DNA of 64,000 nt from Porites lobata (taxonomy: Eukaryota; Cnidaria; Anthozoa; Scleractinia; Poritidae). The stretch's first letter is position 1. Every line of letters begins with the position of its first letter. The stretch spans positions 360,001 through 424,000 of the forward strand of contig CALNXK010000073.1 in the NCBI GenBank assembly GCA_942486035.1, read 5' to 3'. Positions 1 to 14,378 of the stretch are shown one piece after another. Made by a program: the position numbers and the translations under genes. A model generated the notes under the pieces. It did not search any database. It worked only from the letters and a program-made list of their open reading frames with translations, and had not been told where the DNA came from.

Positions 1-663
1 TAAGCGGACGCGAACAGTAAAATTAATTGTACTTGGCTAATTTCTATTGTTAAAAACCTCCATTAAGCGAACACCGGACTGAATTGACATTAGTAGTATT
101 GGATTAAGTCCTTGAAATACGTACTGCAGTCGATCAATAAAGATAAATCAATACATGTAGCTATCAAAAGTTCACCTAAAAGTCCTGCAAAAAGTACAGC
201 ACGGCTTCTTTAGTTTCCTTAACGACATGGAACTTTATCAAATTACAGAGCAGACAGAGTAACCGTTGAATGTTAAGTAGCGCTGCGTGTAAGGCGGATA
301 GCGCTAACGGCTCTGGTATGCAAGGCATTCATTTGCATAATTGGCTTATGACACGAAAATCCGAGGTTCTGATTGGTCAAAATCCTTTCCTTAGCGACTT
401 TTATCCGAAAATTTACGATTATAGCCCGGATAAATACGAATAAAGATACTCTTTGTCTTGATCTATTGTCGCAGCAACTTTCGTGACATTCGTATGTGCG
501 GCGAAAAAGTTACGAGGATTTTCTTTGAGGATCTCATATTACACAGCCCTGGCTGCCATTTGTTCCCTCTCGCGTTTTGGTGTTTCTTCTGTTCTTTAAC
601 GACTCTGAGAGCTTCAGTTGTTTCTACGATTAAAATCGTTCACAAACATTGCGCAATTATTTT

Positions 664-730
664 GAACCTCTATTAAGCGGACACTTGCGAAGGTCCCGAA
701 GGTGTCTGCTTAATAGAGGTTTCACTGTAT
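664..730. repeat. Short hairpin with CCTCTATTAAGCGGACA arms
   Basis: CCTCTATTAAGCGGACAC is followed after a short loop by GTGTCTGCTTAATAGAGG, and the block ends in TTTCACTGTA. Related motifs at 1-10 and 57-76 (CATTAAGCGAACACC) suggest that this is the right end of an element that begins near or before the window start. No gene is seen in 1-770. Confidence 0.55.
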
Positions 731-770
731 TTAATTGTTAACGCTATATCTGTTTGCAATTTGCTTATAG

Positions 771-3346
771 GTTGTGACTTATAAGAATCATGCTTTAGAC
801 AATTTTTTGAAAGAATGTCTTAGGAAAGTTTCTTCTCCTGATGTAAGGATTGTGCGAGTTGGAAGGTGGAATGAGGATGCTGGAGACGAACTGAAGAAGT
901 GTTTGTTGAGAGAGGTTTGTTAAGATCTAGGGGCTTTTTGGATCATGCCTAATACAGTCAACTCGCCTTGCGGACACCCCGCTACACCCGATAAAACGGA
1001 CAGTAGGTAAATCCCCGTCAAAAACAAGTTACAGACGTTTGACTGAAATAAACTCCCGCTATTAGGGACTCTCGCTAATGAGGACATAAACTCGAGGTCC
1101 CTACAGTGTCCGCTATAATAAGAGTTGACTGTAGATCTTATTCAAAATGTAAAAGAAGTCAAGGTTTCCGTTAAGATGAAAAACGGATAAGAGAAAACCT
1201 GGGTATACCAGACACTTCTAAGGTGTTAAACTCTGCATGTTGTTGATTTTTAGGCACAGATAGGTTTTACGAGACTTAGAATGATTGAAAGCGTTCTTGC
1301 GCGATAAACAAAGTGAGATTAGAATTATGACTGCTTAGTTACATTCTGTAAAAAGAGATCGACAGAATACGACCTTGGACTGCTAGAAAGGCTTGACACA
1401 CAAAACAGGGTAGCATTCTTTAACTCTTACTTTCTTCTTTTCACGTCGTACTCAAGAGGGTACAGCAAGATGTGAATCGCAAACCAGGACTTTACAACCA
1501 AAAGAGAAAGGTGCTTGGACAAATATGGGCATTGCAGCCTAAAGTCAGGGAGGCGTTTGAGAAACTCAGAACTTCCAGCCGTTTCAGTGCAGACATGTTC
1601 TTAAAGGTAAAAAGTCACGGGACTAAAACATTGTGAGATTGATCCTTCAGGCAAGCTGTTGTTGAAGTTTACCAGCCTAGGGAAGTCATTCAGGCCTACC
1701 AAACCTGATTTTCACTTACGGACAACTTATAATTTAAATATGCCAGTACGACAAGTCACTCCATAGCTTAGGGTTATCCGACAGCACTTTTGTCGCGCTC
1801 TGCTAAGGGAGTTTAGGAAAAAGAAACGCTAAAGTAGCTCTCATACATGTGATTTATTCTCCATTTTATATTCAACTCCACCACCGGCTATATTTCGAGC
1901 TTACAATTGATCTGCTTGACCAGTTAGCGTGACTTTTTTCATTTGGATAGAGCATTGCGTCACGTCACCTCAAACGTTAGAGTTTAAATCACGCTCACCT
2001 TCTAAGATTTTTAGAGGAGTGTCTGAGTGTTTACCTTACATTCTAGAGGAATTCATTGATCTTCCTTCAACAGTTGTTTTGTAGAGGAATTCATTGATCT
2101 TCCTTCAACAGTTGTTTTGTAGAGGAAGGGTTTTTAAGTGAAGAGTGCATCTTACAGAGAAATTTTCATTAATAGAGAGCTGTCGGCGTTCAATTGCAAA
2201 AAGTTAACTGGCAGGGCTCGAACTTGGCGGTGGTCTACCAGCCAAATACCAGTATATTTTGATTTTTGGCTAGTGGATTTAGCTCATTTACTAGCCATCT
2301 TGGCTAGTTAATTTTCGCCCCTGTAAACAATATAAGCCTTGAAATGTTTTCAACATTTTCACAGTTGATCCGCACCTTCTAGTAACCTCTTATTTCATTC
2401 CCCCATTAACAACTGGCATGAATAAAAGAAAGAAAAGTAATTCTACATAAGAATAATATTTGTTAATTCAGTTTTCAGTTTCGCATTTATTCGCTGCCAT
2501 CTTGAAATTATGTATGACCAGGGAGCATGGGCCAAGCCGTACCCATGATACAAAGCTAGCCAAAACACAAATGTCCGCCATCTTGAAATGCAAATGTACG
2601 ATCACAGTCCACGCGCGATTGTCATGGATATTAGGGCATTTGTGTTGTCAAATAAAACAACTAAAGGTCTAAAGAGAGTAAGCGATGATTCTGCTGGAGG
2701 CAGCGCGTCTACATGTGAATCTTCATCAAAACGAAAATTTGTACGGATCTGGCTGAAAGACTTTCCATGGCTCACATACGATGTTACGAGTTCAGTAAAA
2801 TTTATTGTTGTATTGTAACTAAACATGCAAGACAAGATGCAGTTAAATTCTTCTTATGTTGCAGTTTTTATTAACGTTTGATAAAAACAGGATTTTTGAC
2901 ATTTTTTTAAATTTTATGCTGGACAGAAGTGCCTAGGCTAGTAGAAACACGTTTATGGCTAGTAAAGCCCGAGCATGTACTAGCCATTTGACTATTAAGT
3001 TCAAAAATTAAGTTCGAGCCCTGTAACTGTTTTTATTAAAAACTTAATCATTGGATAATGCAATTCTAGAGCTCTGATTGGCTTAGCCATGATGGACTTT
3101 GAGCCATTATGCCATGCTCTCCAAATATGGTAACTGAACGCTTCTGCTCAAAATTAAGCCAAGCTGAAAATCGGTTGTTTTTACAAATAAAGTGTGGAAG
3201 AATTCACGATATTTTGTGGGCGTTTTTAACGAAACAATTATTCCACTCGCACTTGTTTGATATGAGATGATTATAGCCAACTCATGTCCAACGCACACTC
3301 GTGGAATAATTGTTAAATATAATATGTCTGGAAAATATATGACAGG

Positions 3347-3380
<34 letters not shown>

Positions 3381-6300
3381 CATTTTATAACAACAGTATT
3401 GTGCCATATGTAAGGCATACCTTGTTCTTGAAGATACGAACATTCAATCAATTTTTATTGTAAAGGAAGCGTCGGAGGAGCAGCTGAAGTCCCTTGTGGT
3501 TGACAGCAAGCAAGGGAGAATTACAGAAGAAGAATTGGAGGAATTAATTAGCAAACAGTCCATTTCTAGAAATCAAGCAAAACTGAACGGTAGGCGTGAA
3601 AAGCTTTTGCCTTTGATTTTGCCTTTTACTGAAGACCCGTAGCGTTTATCATTGAGCAAGGAAATCGATGCCTTTGATACAAGGTTAAGACATACATTTC
3701 AGTCTGCCATTTGCGAGCTGCCTTAAGCCTCTGTTTTAAAGCGAGGCCAAATGCGAGGCCTTTGATATGAAAATGAATTTTGACCTCATTCAAATTAAAC
3801 TCATTTTCACAAGTAAGGTATTGCACTAAGCTTCGTTTTAAAAGTGAGAGTTTTTTGAACTCGAGAATGGCCTGTTATTCTAACTGTTACGAGGAAGACT
3901 TCATTTAAGGTTGGGATATCGTTCTTACTTTTATAGAACAGTCATTCGCCAATTTTAGTTCAAGAAAGCCCATAAGGTGTGCGATGTACTGCAGTTTGAA
4001 TGATGATTTGTGAAAGGCGGGCATAAATTGAATGCCGTAAAAAGCATGATATAGAAGGTATCAGGCTGTAATGAAACTTTGACATGTATGGTGACATCTT
4101 TTAACTTAGGATCTTTCCAGATAAAATTACTGCTTGGATCAAGCAACGTTTTAAGGTGTTTCACAACCAATGTTGGTGCCACTTTCCCACTAAGTAAACA
4201 TTTAGAGCAATCTCAGCCTGTCTAAAATGCTTTCAAAACTATTATTAATTAATCTTGTAGCTCTGAGCAGCCTAAGCCCCCTCGCCGAACAATTTACTGG
4301 TAGTAGTATGTGGCGCACCGATTTAGTCGGTTGCTTGCACAGTATATCATTAATTCGTGTTGGAAGGTGATTACCGTTAATGTATTCTCTCTTAACTTTT
4401 TTTGATTTCGAAAAAGGTCGTTTATGATAATGGGGAGTGATTGTCATCGTTAAAAAAAAAGCCGCGCGTAGGTATTTAGGATTTGGCTTTTGGAAATCAA
4501 GAAAGAAGTTTTATCGGCGCTGCTTGACCAATTTGAGCCCTTTCTTTTCTTAGTTTGAGCTTTTCGACGTCTACTCGCATTCATATTTGTCGCTTCGCTG
4601 ATAATTTATAGTTAATGATGTCCACGCATTCTCAGCAATGATCCTAAAATCTTGTTCCCTAGAAAGTCATGTGGCACACTGATATACATTTTTTTTTATA
4701 CGGCAGAACTCGTGGAAAATGCATTGATAGACTGGCTCCCTGGTCAAAAGTTGTTCGATCGTTTTTCTGGTGAAAAGAAAAAAGCAGCGCAAGGAAATCG
4801 GTAAGTTTTTAACCATTGGTGTGGAGTATTGATATGTGTAGTCTTTTGGTCTGCCTGTGATTTTCTGTGGGGGAATATAAAAGTGAATGCGAAAGCGGCA
4901 GGTGTTTTCATCGCTTTTATACTATCTGAAAGAACGGAAAATCTTAATAAAATTGCCTTTAAAATCGCTTGTGTCAACGGGTCTTCAGTAGGACTTAAAG
5001 GGGCTGTCACGCTTCTTGCCATCTTTTTTAAAAAAGCAACACGTGTCTTCGCGTTAACTGAATTCCAAAAATAGTGGTCCAGGTTTGTTATGTAGGACTG
5101 CATTTAGGCATTGAAATAGTTTCCTGTCGTCTTTTGCCATGACGGACATGAATTGAAACTTGAAACTATCGGGTCCGTTTTATTTTCGAATCTTGAGTTT
5201 TCTTCGAGTCATGATATGCCTGCTAAAACCACCAAAACTATGTTAATTATAGTTAGTGCTCCCTGATGAAGTTTTTTTCTAATATCGTCTTTATAACTTA
5301 ACAAGAGCATTTTGTGCATGGGTAAAGACACAAAAACGATTTGCAGCTTTGCAAAGGTGTTCTTTTTGGATCACTTAAGGTTTCTGGGAAACTGTCCACC
5401 TACCCCTCCCCTAAGCCAACATGTTGCCCTAAACGAGGAGTAAGTGTTAATGTTGGCTTAGGGGAGGGGTAGGTGGGTAGTTTCCTAGAAACCTAATTTG
5501 ATCCCTGGATCACTTAAGGTTTCTGGGAAACTGCCCACCTACCCCTCCCCTAAGCCAATATTTTGCCCTAAACGAGGAGTAAGTGTTACTGTTGGCTTAT
5601 GGGAGGGGTAGGTGGGCAGTTTCCCAGGATCAATTTAGGTTTCTGGGAAACTCAATCTTTTTTCGTCAATTTTAGACCGGCGGAAAGTGACCAACAAAAG
5701 AGAAAAGAAGATCAAGACCAGCAGGAGAATCCCAATGACGCGAGAGACCCTTCTGTAGAGCAGAGGGAGCGACTTCTTGCATTAGATGAAGAAATCGCTG
5801 ATGAAGAGGATCAAAGCATCGCGAAAGAGGAAGAAAGTTCGTCTGAATCTCAAGCCCCTCTTTCTGTGCAGTGCTTGCGCAGCCTCGTTTGTTTAGATGA
5901 CGCTGGTAAAGTATTCTCATTTTATGTTTGAGTGCTGGTTTCTTTGGCTATTCGTAGTCTAATGAAATGCCAGCAAATAGAGCGGTTTCATTTACGTGTC
6001 GAGCAGCTATTCAAATTTTTCTGGAAGATAAGAAATTTTTTGCATAAGAAAAAGGCTCACCTCCCACGGGATTGGTTTGGAACACCAATATGGCCGCCGT
6101 TTCATTGTTTTGGAACACCAATATGGCGGACGTGACGTCATGTGAAAACGCTCCATAGCCCTTTTTCGCTAAAGATATTCATAATGTAGAGAGAACCTCT
6201 TTGCACTGGCGTAGGTGGGAGCTGAGTGATATCACAAAGAAAAGCGTGAAATCCCGCATATTAAGCTCCCTCGGCTGTAAGCCCCGATTATGAACCTATC

Positions 6301-6822
6301 TAGCCTTAAAGGCGGGTTCACTGTGACGTCAAATACCGATAGGAACACGAACTGCTTGTTTATTGAACAACACGAAGTACACATGAGATTCGCATATAAA
6401 ACGATTTTCTTTCTGATTCTTAGACATTTCTTTTTTCTCAGAGCTGAGGCCCTATGAAGATATTTTGAATGAAAGCAAAATTTGGGAACTTGAAGAACAC
6501 AGAAGAGTACAATTTGTTTACGTTCTTCAAAGCAAGTACTTTTCTAAAGCCAGTTCTGAGTTCAAGAATGTGAGCAGAGCTTATTTACAGGTAGGGGGTC
6601 TTAGACTCCGTCCAGACTAATGTGCGAACGTATATATACATTATTAGTAAAATCCAACTAGTGGTCTATTATCAATGCTGCGTTCTGATTGGTTGAGCTA
6701 CTACTAGGCTATATGTTATAGCCCACTAGTAGCGAAAAGCGCCGGTTTTTTGGCGGCAAAAAAGGATTGAAGTCTAGCGTTAACTAGCTAAAATTTTTTT
6801 ATTCTCGATATTTTTGACCAAC

Positions 6823-6858
<36 letters not shown>

Positions 6859-9800
6859 TTCATGGCCTCTAAGTCAATAGCCCATTCGGCCTTCGGCCTC
6901 ATGGGCTATTGACTCGGAGCCCATTCGGACTCGAGGAATAATTGTTAATAATTCGGTTTGACCTAGCCACTACACCAGGGTCCTCAAGAAATTACGACGG
7001 CGATGTTAAGGTCAGCACAAAAACAACGTTGTGATGTGGACATGCCCTTAAAGTTGACTGAATTTGAATGAAATTGTGAGAGTGTCAATGGAAGGAAGTA
7101 GTTAGATAACCACTGAAATTAGTTACCTTTTGTTGATGTCATTCACAGCTACATCATCAGTTGAAGGAGGTTCGAAATCAGCAAGATATTGAAGTGATGA
7201 AGAGATGCCATGTCATTGGCATGACAGTGACAGGGGCGACCATGAGGGCAAACTTATTGGGTAAAGCATATCTCATAGTACATTGTTCAAACCTTAGTAA
7301 TTTATGGTCAGCAAAGAAACATCTAATATTGCGTGTTCTATTACAGTCTCATTTTGAAGCCTTTCGCAACCAAGCTAGAGGCAAGTTATGTTGGGAGAAC
7401 TAGCGCGTCTATTTGTTTCAACAAGAACACTAAGTGACAAAAAGTGGGAAGACTGATCTTGTTAGCTTGCATCCCCTATTCGCATTGTTTTCCTTGCTGT
7501 GCGCTAAAGCCTTTCATAAAAGTTGGCAAAAGAATTTTCTACTATTTTTGTTTTACATATTAAGTTTTTCTAATCCGGTTAAGCCGGTTACATTTCACTG
7601 ATCGTATGAAACAAATACCTCTTCATTTGTGAACAACTTGTGGTCGTTTTTTGACTAAAAAACAGTTTTGGTGACATTCGTGTTTCTTCATCAAATTTTC
7701 ATTTATTTTCATTACGACACAATTTAGTTTAAAGTTTAAACCAAAAATTATTGCAAGTGTTTCAGAGCCGCCATAACTTGTTCTTCCCCCGTGATTTCTC
7801 TTTAGCTGACATAAAGCCTTCTGTCGTGATTGTGGAAGAAGCGGCGGAAATTCTAGAGGGGCAGCTGGTCGCAGTTATCCCGCCGTCAGCTCAACACCTG
7901 ATCATGATCGGAGATCACAAGCAACTGAAACCTATGGTACACTATCACCGACTCAAAAAACATCACCATTTGGATCTGTCTATGTTTGAACGACTGTGGA
8001 ATTGTCGTCTGCCTTGTAAGCAGCTTGGTTTCCAGTGCCGAGTGAGGGATGAATTTGTTGATCTACTCCGTGAATTAAAGATATATGACAACCTTCAAAC
8101 GCATAAACAGGTATTGCTAACTGCAGGTATCCTTTGTCCGTATATGCAAACATGCATGCTAGGCGCCACTTTTCCCGACTTGCGGCCATTTTGTGGGCCC
8201 TATCCGGAAAGATTCGCAGAAAATGACGCAGAATAGTTTCACAATGATCCGCAACGAAAGCAAAAGTAAGGCAATATGTAAAAAGCCCTGCTACCTAAAG
8301 GGGCACCCCGCAGAGCACGTGCTCGAGAGAGAAAATCCGCTGGCCGCATTGGCTTGAATTTATCCTTGCCTAAAATAAATTTAGCCCCATTCCTCGTTCC
8401 TTCTTTGGAGAGACGATGAAAACACTGGAATTTTTTTTTTTATCTTTGAGAGAGCTGTGGCTGCATAAAAAAAAAAAAAACAGGGAGGAAATTTCCAGCA
8501 TGTCTCGGCGGTGGTGCGTAGGAGGCGAATTAAACTTAAGAAACCCTGAGAACGGATCAGATTCTTTGCTAGTTAGCTACAAAGACACTCATGAAGTGTC
8601 TTTGGTCACAAATATTAGCCCGTTCTCCTCCTCGAACTCAAACGTGACACCTGAGTGGGCGGCTGGTAATCGAGCCTAACACTCATGGCGGGCTACAACA
8701 TTGTATATAACCTGTTAAGACACGTCGCAAAAATACCTATTTTTCCTGTTATCCTGGCCAAAAAGGGAAACCGTCGCCAAACGTATGTTATAACATAGCT
8801 AGAAAATTCGCCTAATCAAATTCAATAGCGCGAACGTGTTACATATTCCCTTTGAGCACGCTGATGACGTCAATAAACTATTCCTCGAGTTGTTGTGAGC
8901 GTAGCAATCCTCCCAAGACGTCTCCCAATTGCATCCATATCTCAGCAGTAAACGATGAGGCGTTTACCATGTGCTTTATAAGGTAATTTAAGAGAAGACT
9001 TTTGAATTTATTAGCCGATAGTAGGGAAGGAGGTTATTGTTGTTGTTGTTGTTGTTGTTGTTGTCATCTCCGCAAGCTGTGCGTGTGAAGATCATTCTTT
9101 GCAAAGTTGTTTCTCTCAAAAATAATTTTTATGTGAATTTATAGTTTTCCAGCACCTCAATATGGATTTTACAATCTTTTTAGAGTACACTTTCTCTCAG
9201 TTTCAGGATAAAAACATAAGCTTAACTGTGAGGAAAAAAATATAGTCACGTAAACATTGACGCGTACTGCTTTTAGCGCGCCCTACAATAATAAAAATTT
9301 GAATTAACCACTGCATTGATCGCTTTGATAATGTTATAAAACAATTAGATTAATGCGTCAGCGTGCGTATGTCGAGATATTGAGCAGTTGGGAAGTTTGG
9401 ACAGCACTCAAAAGGCTAGAGTTGCTCTCGGCTGCGCCTCGAGCAACCCTTACGCCTCTTTCGTGCTCTCCAAGCTTCCCGCGTGATCAATATCTCGACA
9501 TACGCACGCTGACGCATGAACTAATTGTTAACTTGTCTTCCCCCTCCCCCCTCCCCTTTCTTTAATGTTATCAAGGATAACACAAGAATTATAGACGTTG
9601 GTTTTATGACCAAAACAATTTTGAGTAGAGAGTTGGAAGGGGTCTTGTTTTTTTTTCTGTTCAGAGGTGATGGCAGTATGGCGCCAAAGTAAGAAAATAG
9701 ATGGGACTGTGTTTAACAGATTTGTGCGAGGTTGTAGCCATTTACTTACCCTGGGTTCCAGAGGATATTTTTTTTCTTATTGACACTGATGGTTCGAGGA

Positions 9801-12800
9801 GAAACCGCGTCAACGAGGCGTGAAGCGCCGAGAGGAGCCTTTTCAAACCGTAAGCAGGGTTAATTTCATTTTAGGTATTTTGAGAACGGACCTCTAGAGC
9901 CAGGGTACCATTTACTACGTTCTAAACATGTAATGCGCCCGCACTGTGTATTGCTACGATAACATAAGCCTTTTCGTCAATAATACGATGTAATTAATAT
10001 TGTTTATTGGCTCTTGCCAATTTTTCTTTATTTCTTTACTTCATTCAGCTGGTCGAAAACAACGTACGCCCAGCTTGTGTCGAGTCTAGCATGTACTTCT
10101 GGACACACACCAAGTGGGAAAGTGAAGCTTCGCATAGCAAGCGAAATTCTCGAGAGGCTGAAGAGATAACTAGAGTTGCCAAATTCTTCTGCCAAGAGGG
10201 CGAGGTACATCCCTCAAAGATCACTGTTCTTTGTTCATATCGAGGACAGGCAAGTGTAAAATGTTTGAACGTTTTCTATGACCTACGTAACAAAAAGGTT
10301 CCATTTTGCCGTGCTTCTGTTCAGTAGCAGATCACAGATGACGTCAAAACATGGTAAAGTAAAGAAAACAAGTTTCCTTTTGATCTCATCCATGTGTCTG
10401 TATGTACTCTAATAGGCCATGGGCAACTACCAATCAAAGCGCGCGCGTAATATTTAACCTGAGGTCAGGCTCTATTTTCGTTTCGCTTTGAAAATTACAT
10501 TCCGGCGGGCAAGGCGAAACGAAAAGAGAGCCTGATACAAACCTTTAACGAAATGTCTGCCGCCCACTTTTTTGATTGATTGACATTTGCCGAATCAGCC
10601 AATCAGAATTACTTCCGTTGCTTGTTTTTCTAGTATGCAAATTTTTCACGCGTGGGGAAAATGCAGACTGGCTGACTTAAAAAATAGCTTTTATCTGTTA
10701 ATTTTTTCAGCTAAAAATAAAACAGTCAACACAATCACATTTAACTTCTTGCGAGATTAAGGGAGATCTCGAAGGTTACTTCTGTTGGCGTAGAAGGTAA
10801 AAAGTTTTCGAAAAGACGGCGACACGATGTTCTACTAGTTTTATTATTTTGGCTAGGCGCTCTGGAATTTAAAATACTGAAATCTCTATTTTTCCGTTGT
10901 CTTGATATTTTCCTCGGCAATTTCCCCCGATTTTCAGTACATAAATCTTTAAAAACAAAAGCAAACAGCCAACGAGCGAGGACACCAGTTTTCTTGGTTT
11001 GCTTTTACCAAAAAGCGTAGTCAAACAACCAGTCTGTGAACACTGAAAATTCCTTGAACAGCTATGCGATATTTTTCGTCTAATACTTAACAGTTGGCGA
11101 TTGAGGTTTCTTTCGCAGTGAGCCTCCGCTTGCGTACCCCGTTCAGAGAACTCATTCCCGGCTAAACTTTCAAATGAAACCAGTTTTAAGATGGACAGTA
11201 TTTTGATTTGCACCCGTTTGTTGGAAAATCAAAATGCACCTTATTAGCGGTCATCAACTTGCAGAGGGATTCAACTCCGCGATACACTCACTTTCCGTAA
11301 ATAAAGCAAATCCTGAGAAGATATGAACAGCCACATGAATTTTCTGAATTTCCATGGCACATATTAAGGCATATTTTCCTACCATAAGACCATAAAGCAA
11401 TAAAAAAGACAGCAAAATCGATCCTTCTCTCCACCGACGACAGATCATTCACGAAAACAACCACGCGAGGAATAAGCGCTTTCAACTTCCGGCGTTTCCG
11501 ACAGCCAATCAGATCTTGTGGCATTGTTCTAACAGCCAATCAGCTTTACGGCCAAAATCTGGCCGTAAAGACCACAAACTTGCAATAGTTTGTATCAGGC
11601 CCAATTTCAGCGGTAGCCGTTAGAGAGAATGTATGAGAACCGCTCAAATTGGGCCTGATCTCAGGTTAGTAATATTCATCACATTGTATAAGACGAACAG
11701 ACGCACGGGAAATGTAATCTATGCCAATAACAAACACGTCTCTCAAAGCCGTCTCGACCGACGGATCAAAGATTGTTCTTTTATTTGACCCGTGTTTCCT
11801 AGAAGCCTCGGTAATTTTTCTCTTTATATCGTTCCTTTCTCGCAGGTGAAAGAAATAGAAAGCCACTTTCGTTCAACTGAGATTACTGCGTTGGAAGATG
11901 TAAAGGTCACAACGATTGATAGTTTTCAGGTGGGATAACGCGAACGTTTCTCCAGCCGCCGGAATGCTCCAAAATTGCTCCGAAACGCTCTGTCCGTGTG
12001 TATGAATCGTGGTGTTTTTTCAGAGAAAATCAGAGCTGAAAACTCAGCCGTTTCTAGATTTAAGACACTCACGAAGAAGAAAGATTGGTATCTTTTGTAT
12101 TTTCTTGACAAATTATGAATCAGTTTGAACTGTCAAGGAACGATGATGATGATGTTGATGGGCTCCTGGGAACGGCGATAAATTTATGGATCGAAAATAG
12201 TTCTTTTTTGGGCTTTTAACCCACCTAGCTTTTTATGGCAGTGTCTCAAGACCACTTAAAATAATCTAATTCAGGTATTTCATGGGATCAAATCAACATT
12301 GACTGCGGTTTAGATTTTCCCGCTCGTGGAAAAGAAAAGAAAACTAGAAATCAATGCGTAAAATTCAAAAGGAATAATTGGAAGTACATTGCGGTCGATC
12401 TTTGGAGGGATTTGAAGAGCAATGTCTCCTTAAGTACTAGAACAACTACAAAAACTATAAACTAGAAAAATACCAAAGTTAACCACACTTTCTCTTCTTG
12501 GTTCACATCGTGATGTGGGTCATCTTTAGCCCACGGCTTCTGTGTAGCGTCCTGTAACACAAGAGCGACGACGAACGTCGATTCGCTCGACAGTCTCCTG
12601 CAAACAATTCATCTACTGTAAATGATCTAATAGACGCCCGGGGCGTTATTTAATTCTGATGGTCCAAAAGAAAACGTTTAATTGATAGAAGGCTTTTATT
12701 CTCCTTACTGCCACCAGCTCAGCAAAACGTATATGCTATTCTCGAAAATATCAAGAAAGTTTAAAACATAGCGGAATAGCTAGGCCATCAATGGATACAT

Positions 12801-14347
12801 CTAGGCCGTCTATAGATCCATATCGCTCTTTCAAATCTCAACATCGTCGACAGATCCGAATCTCCGCTTAGGATCACTTTGTTTTCAACGTTAGTCTATC
12901 CCTATGGGCACGATACAGTGAAAGAACCATTGTTCATCAGGCACGAAACCGAACAAATTGAATGATTTTGTTCCTTTTTTGCTACCGGTAATTACTAGTA
13001 GTTTGCAGTAACTCTCATGGGGGAGAGGAGTGTGCATGGGGGCGTTAATTAGAGAGGTGCGTCTGATACAAAGTTAACATTGCTAGTAGCGGGGGCGTTT
13101 ATTAGATATTAGTAAAATCCAACTAGTGGTCTATTTTCAATGCTGCGTTCTGATTGGTTGAGCTACTTTTAGGCTATATGTTATAGTCCACTAGTAGCGA
13201 AAAGCGCCAGCTTTTGTGGGGAGGCGGGGGGGGGGGATTAAAGTCTAGCTAATTGCGTCAGCTGAAGTTGTTTTGACTCGATATTTTTGACCAACTAGTT
13301 GGATTTTACTAAAAAAATTATTGCTCTCGCCCTCATAGCCTCTCTGTCAATAGCCCATTCGGCCTTCGGCTAGCCCGCGTGGCAGGCGTTTGAAAAGGAA
13401 GGGAAAGGGAGTTTTAGGCGCGAGTGAAACGCGAGGGCCGGAGCGCGCGAGGAGAAAGGGAAGGAAACGCCTGCCAGGAGACCATTGTTTTCGCCATCCC
13501 GCCTACTAATTATGTGTGCAAAAATAACACAACTGTGAATGACCAGCTGTCAAATAAGTCTGGCCGCGAAACGCTTATTTTTAGCTTTTGTTTTCCTAAA
13601 ACAAGAAATCTGAAGTGAAGGTACGTACTACAAAAAAAAAGTTCAAATGCGGTCGTCCGTTGAAAGAAGAAAGTTGCAACGATGAGTGACTTGTTATATA
13701 AAATCCAGCATAAATCTTTTACGTCGTTTGCTGAAGGAAACGTGCTGGACATCGCAACTTGCATGCAATGTTTGTCTAAGAAATACTTAAAACACTTTGC
13801 TAGCTCTCGAATTGGATCCAGCAGAGCATACAAAAGAACGCTGGTAGCAGGGAAAGAAAAGCTGAACTTCGAAGATCTACAAGAAAGCTGCAATCAATTC
13901 TTAAAGTAAGTTCCTGGCGGCTTAATAACGTCTATAACCAGCAAGACCAAAAATCGTCTTCATCAATCTGGTCGTTGATAAAGCGTAGGCTGCTTGGTAG
14001 GCGTATTAGGTCAAACAGCAGATGACAGGCAGACAGCTGGCAGAATGATATTTCCTTTCTTTCTTCTAGTGAGTAAAACAAGCCGTTGAACGATCGCTTA
14101 AGTTACTCAATAGCCTGATGTTGATTTCAACCAATCGGATGAAGGTATTAAGGCTGTGATTGACATGTTTTGAAGACTGACCAATCAGGATTTCAACATT
14201 CGCCTGGTGGATGTTAAAAACGAGAAATACAATAGTCTCCTGGCAGGCGTTTCTTTTCCTCCCTCCTCGCCCGCCCCTGGCGTTCTCTCGCGCCTAAAAC
14301 TTCCTTTCCCTTCCCTTTCAAACGCCCGCCACGCAGGCTAGCCTTCG

Positions 14348-14378
<31 letters not shown>

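Noticed and set aside
4744..5103. 119-codon minus-strand frame
   Set aside because: Antisense to the helicase exon 4707-4800 and its intron; no domain, no splice support.
5367..5653. CRISPR-like direct repeat array
   Set aside because: The units are palindromic transposon copies in a eukaryotic intron, without spacers.
13510..13893. 127-codon minus-strand frame
   Set aside because: Lies inside the Mutator-like element; the composition is low complexity and no family is recognisable.
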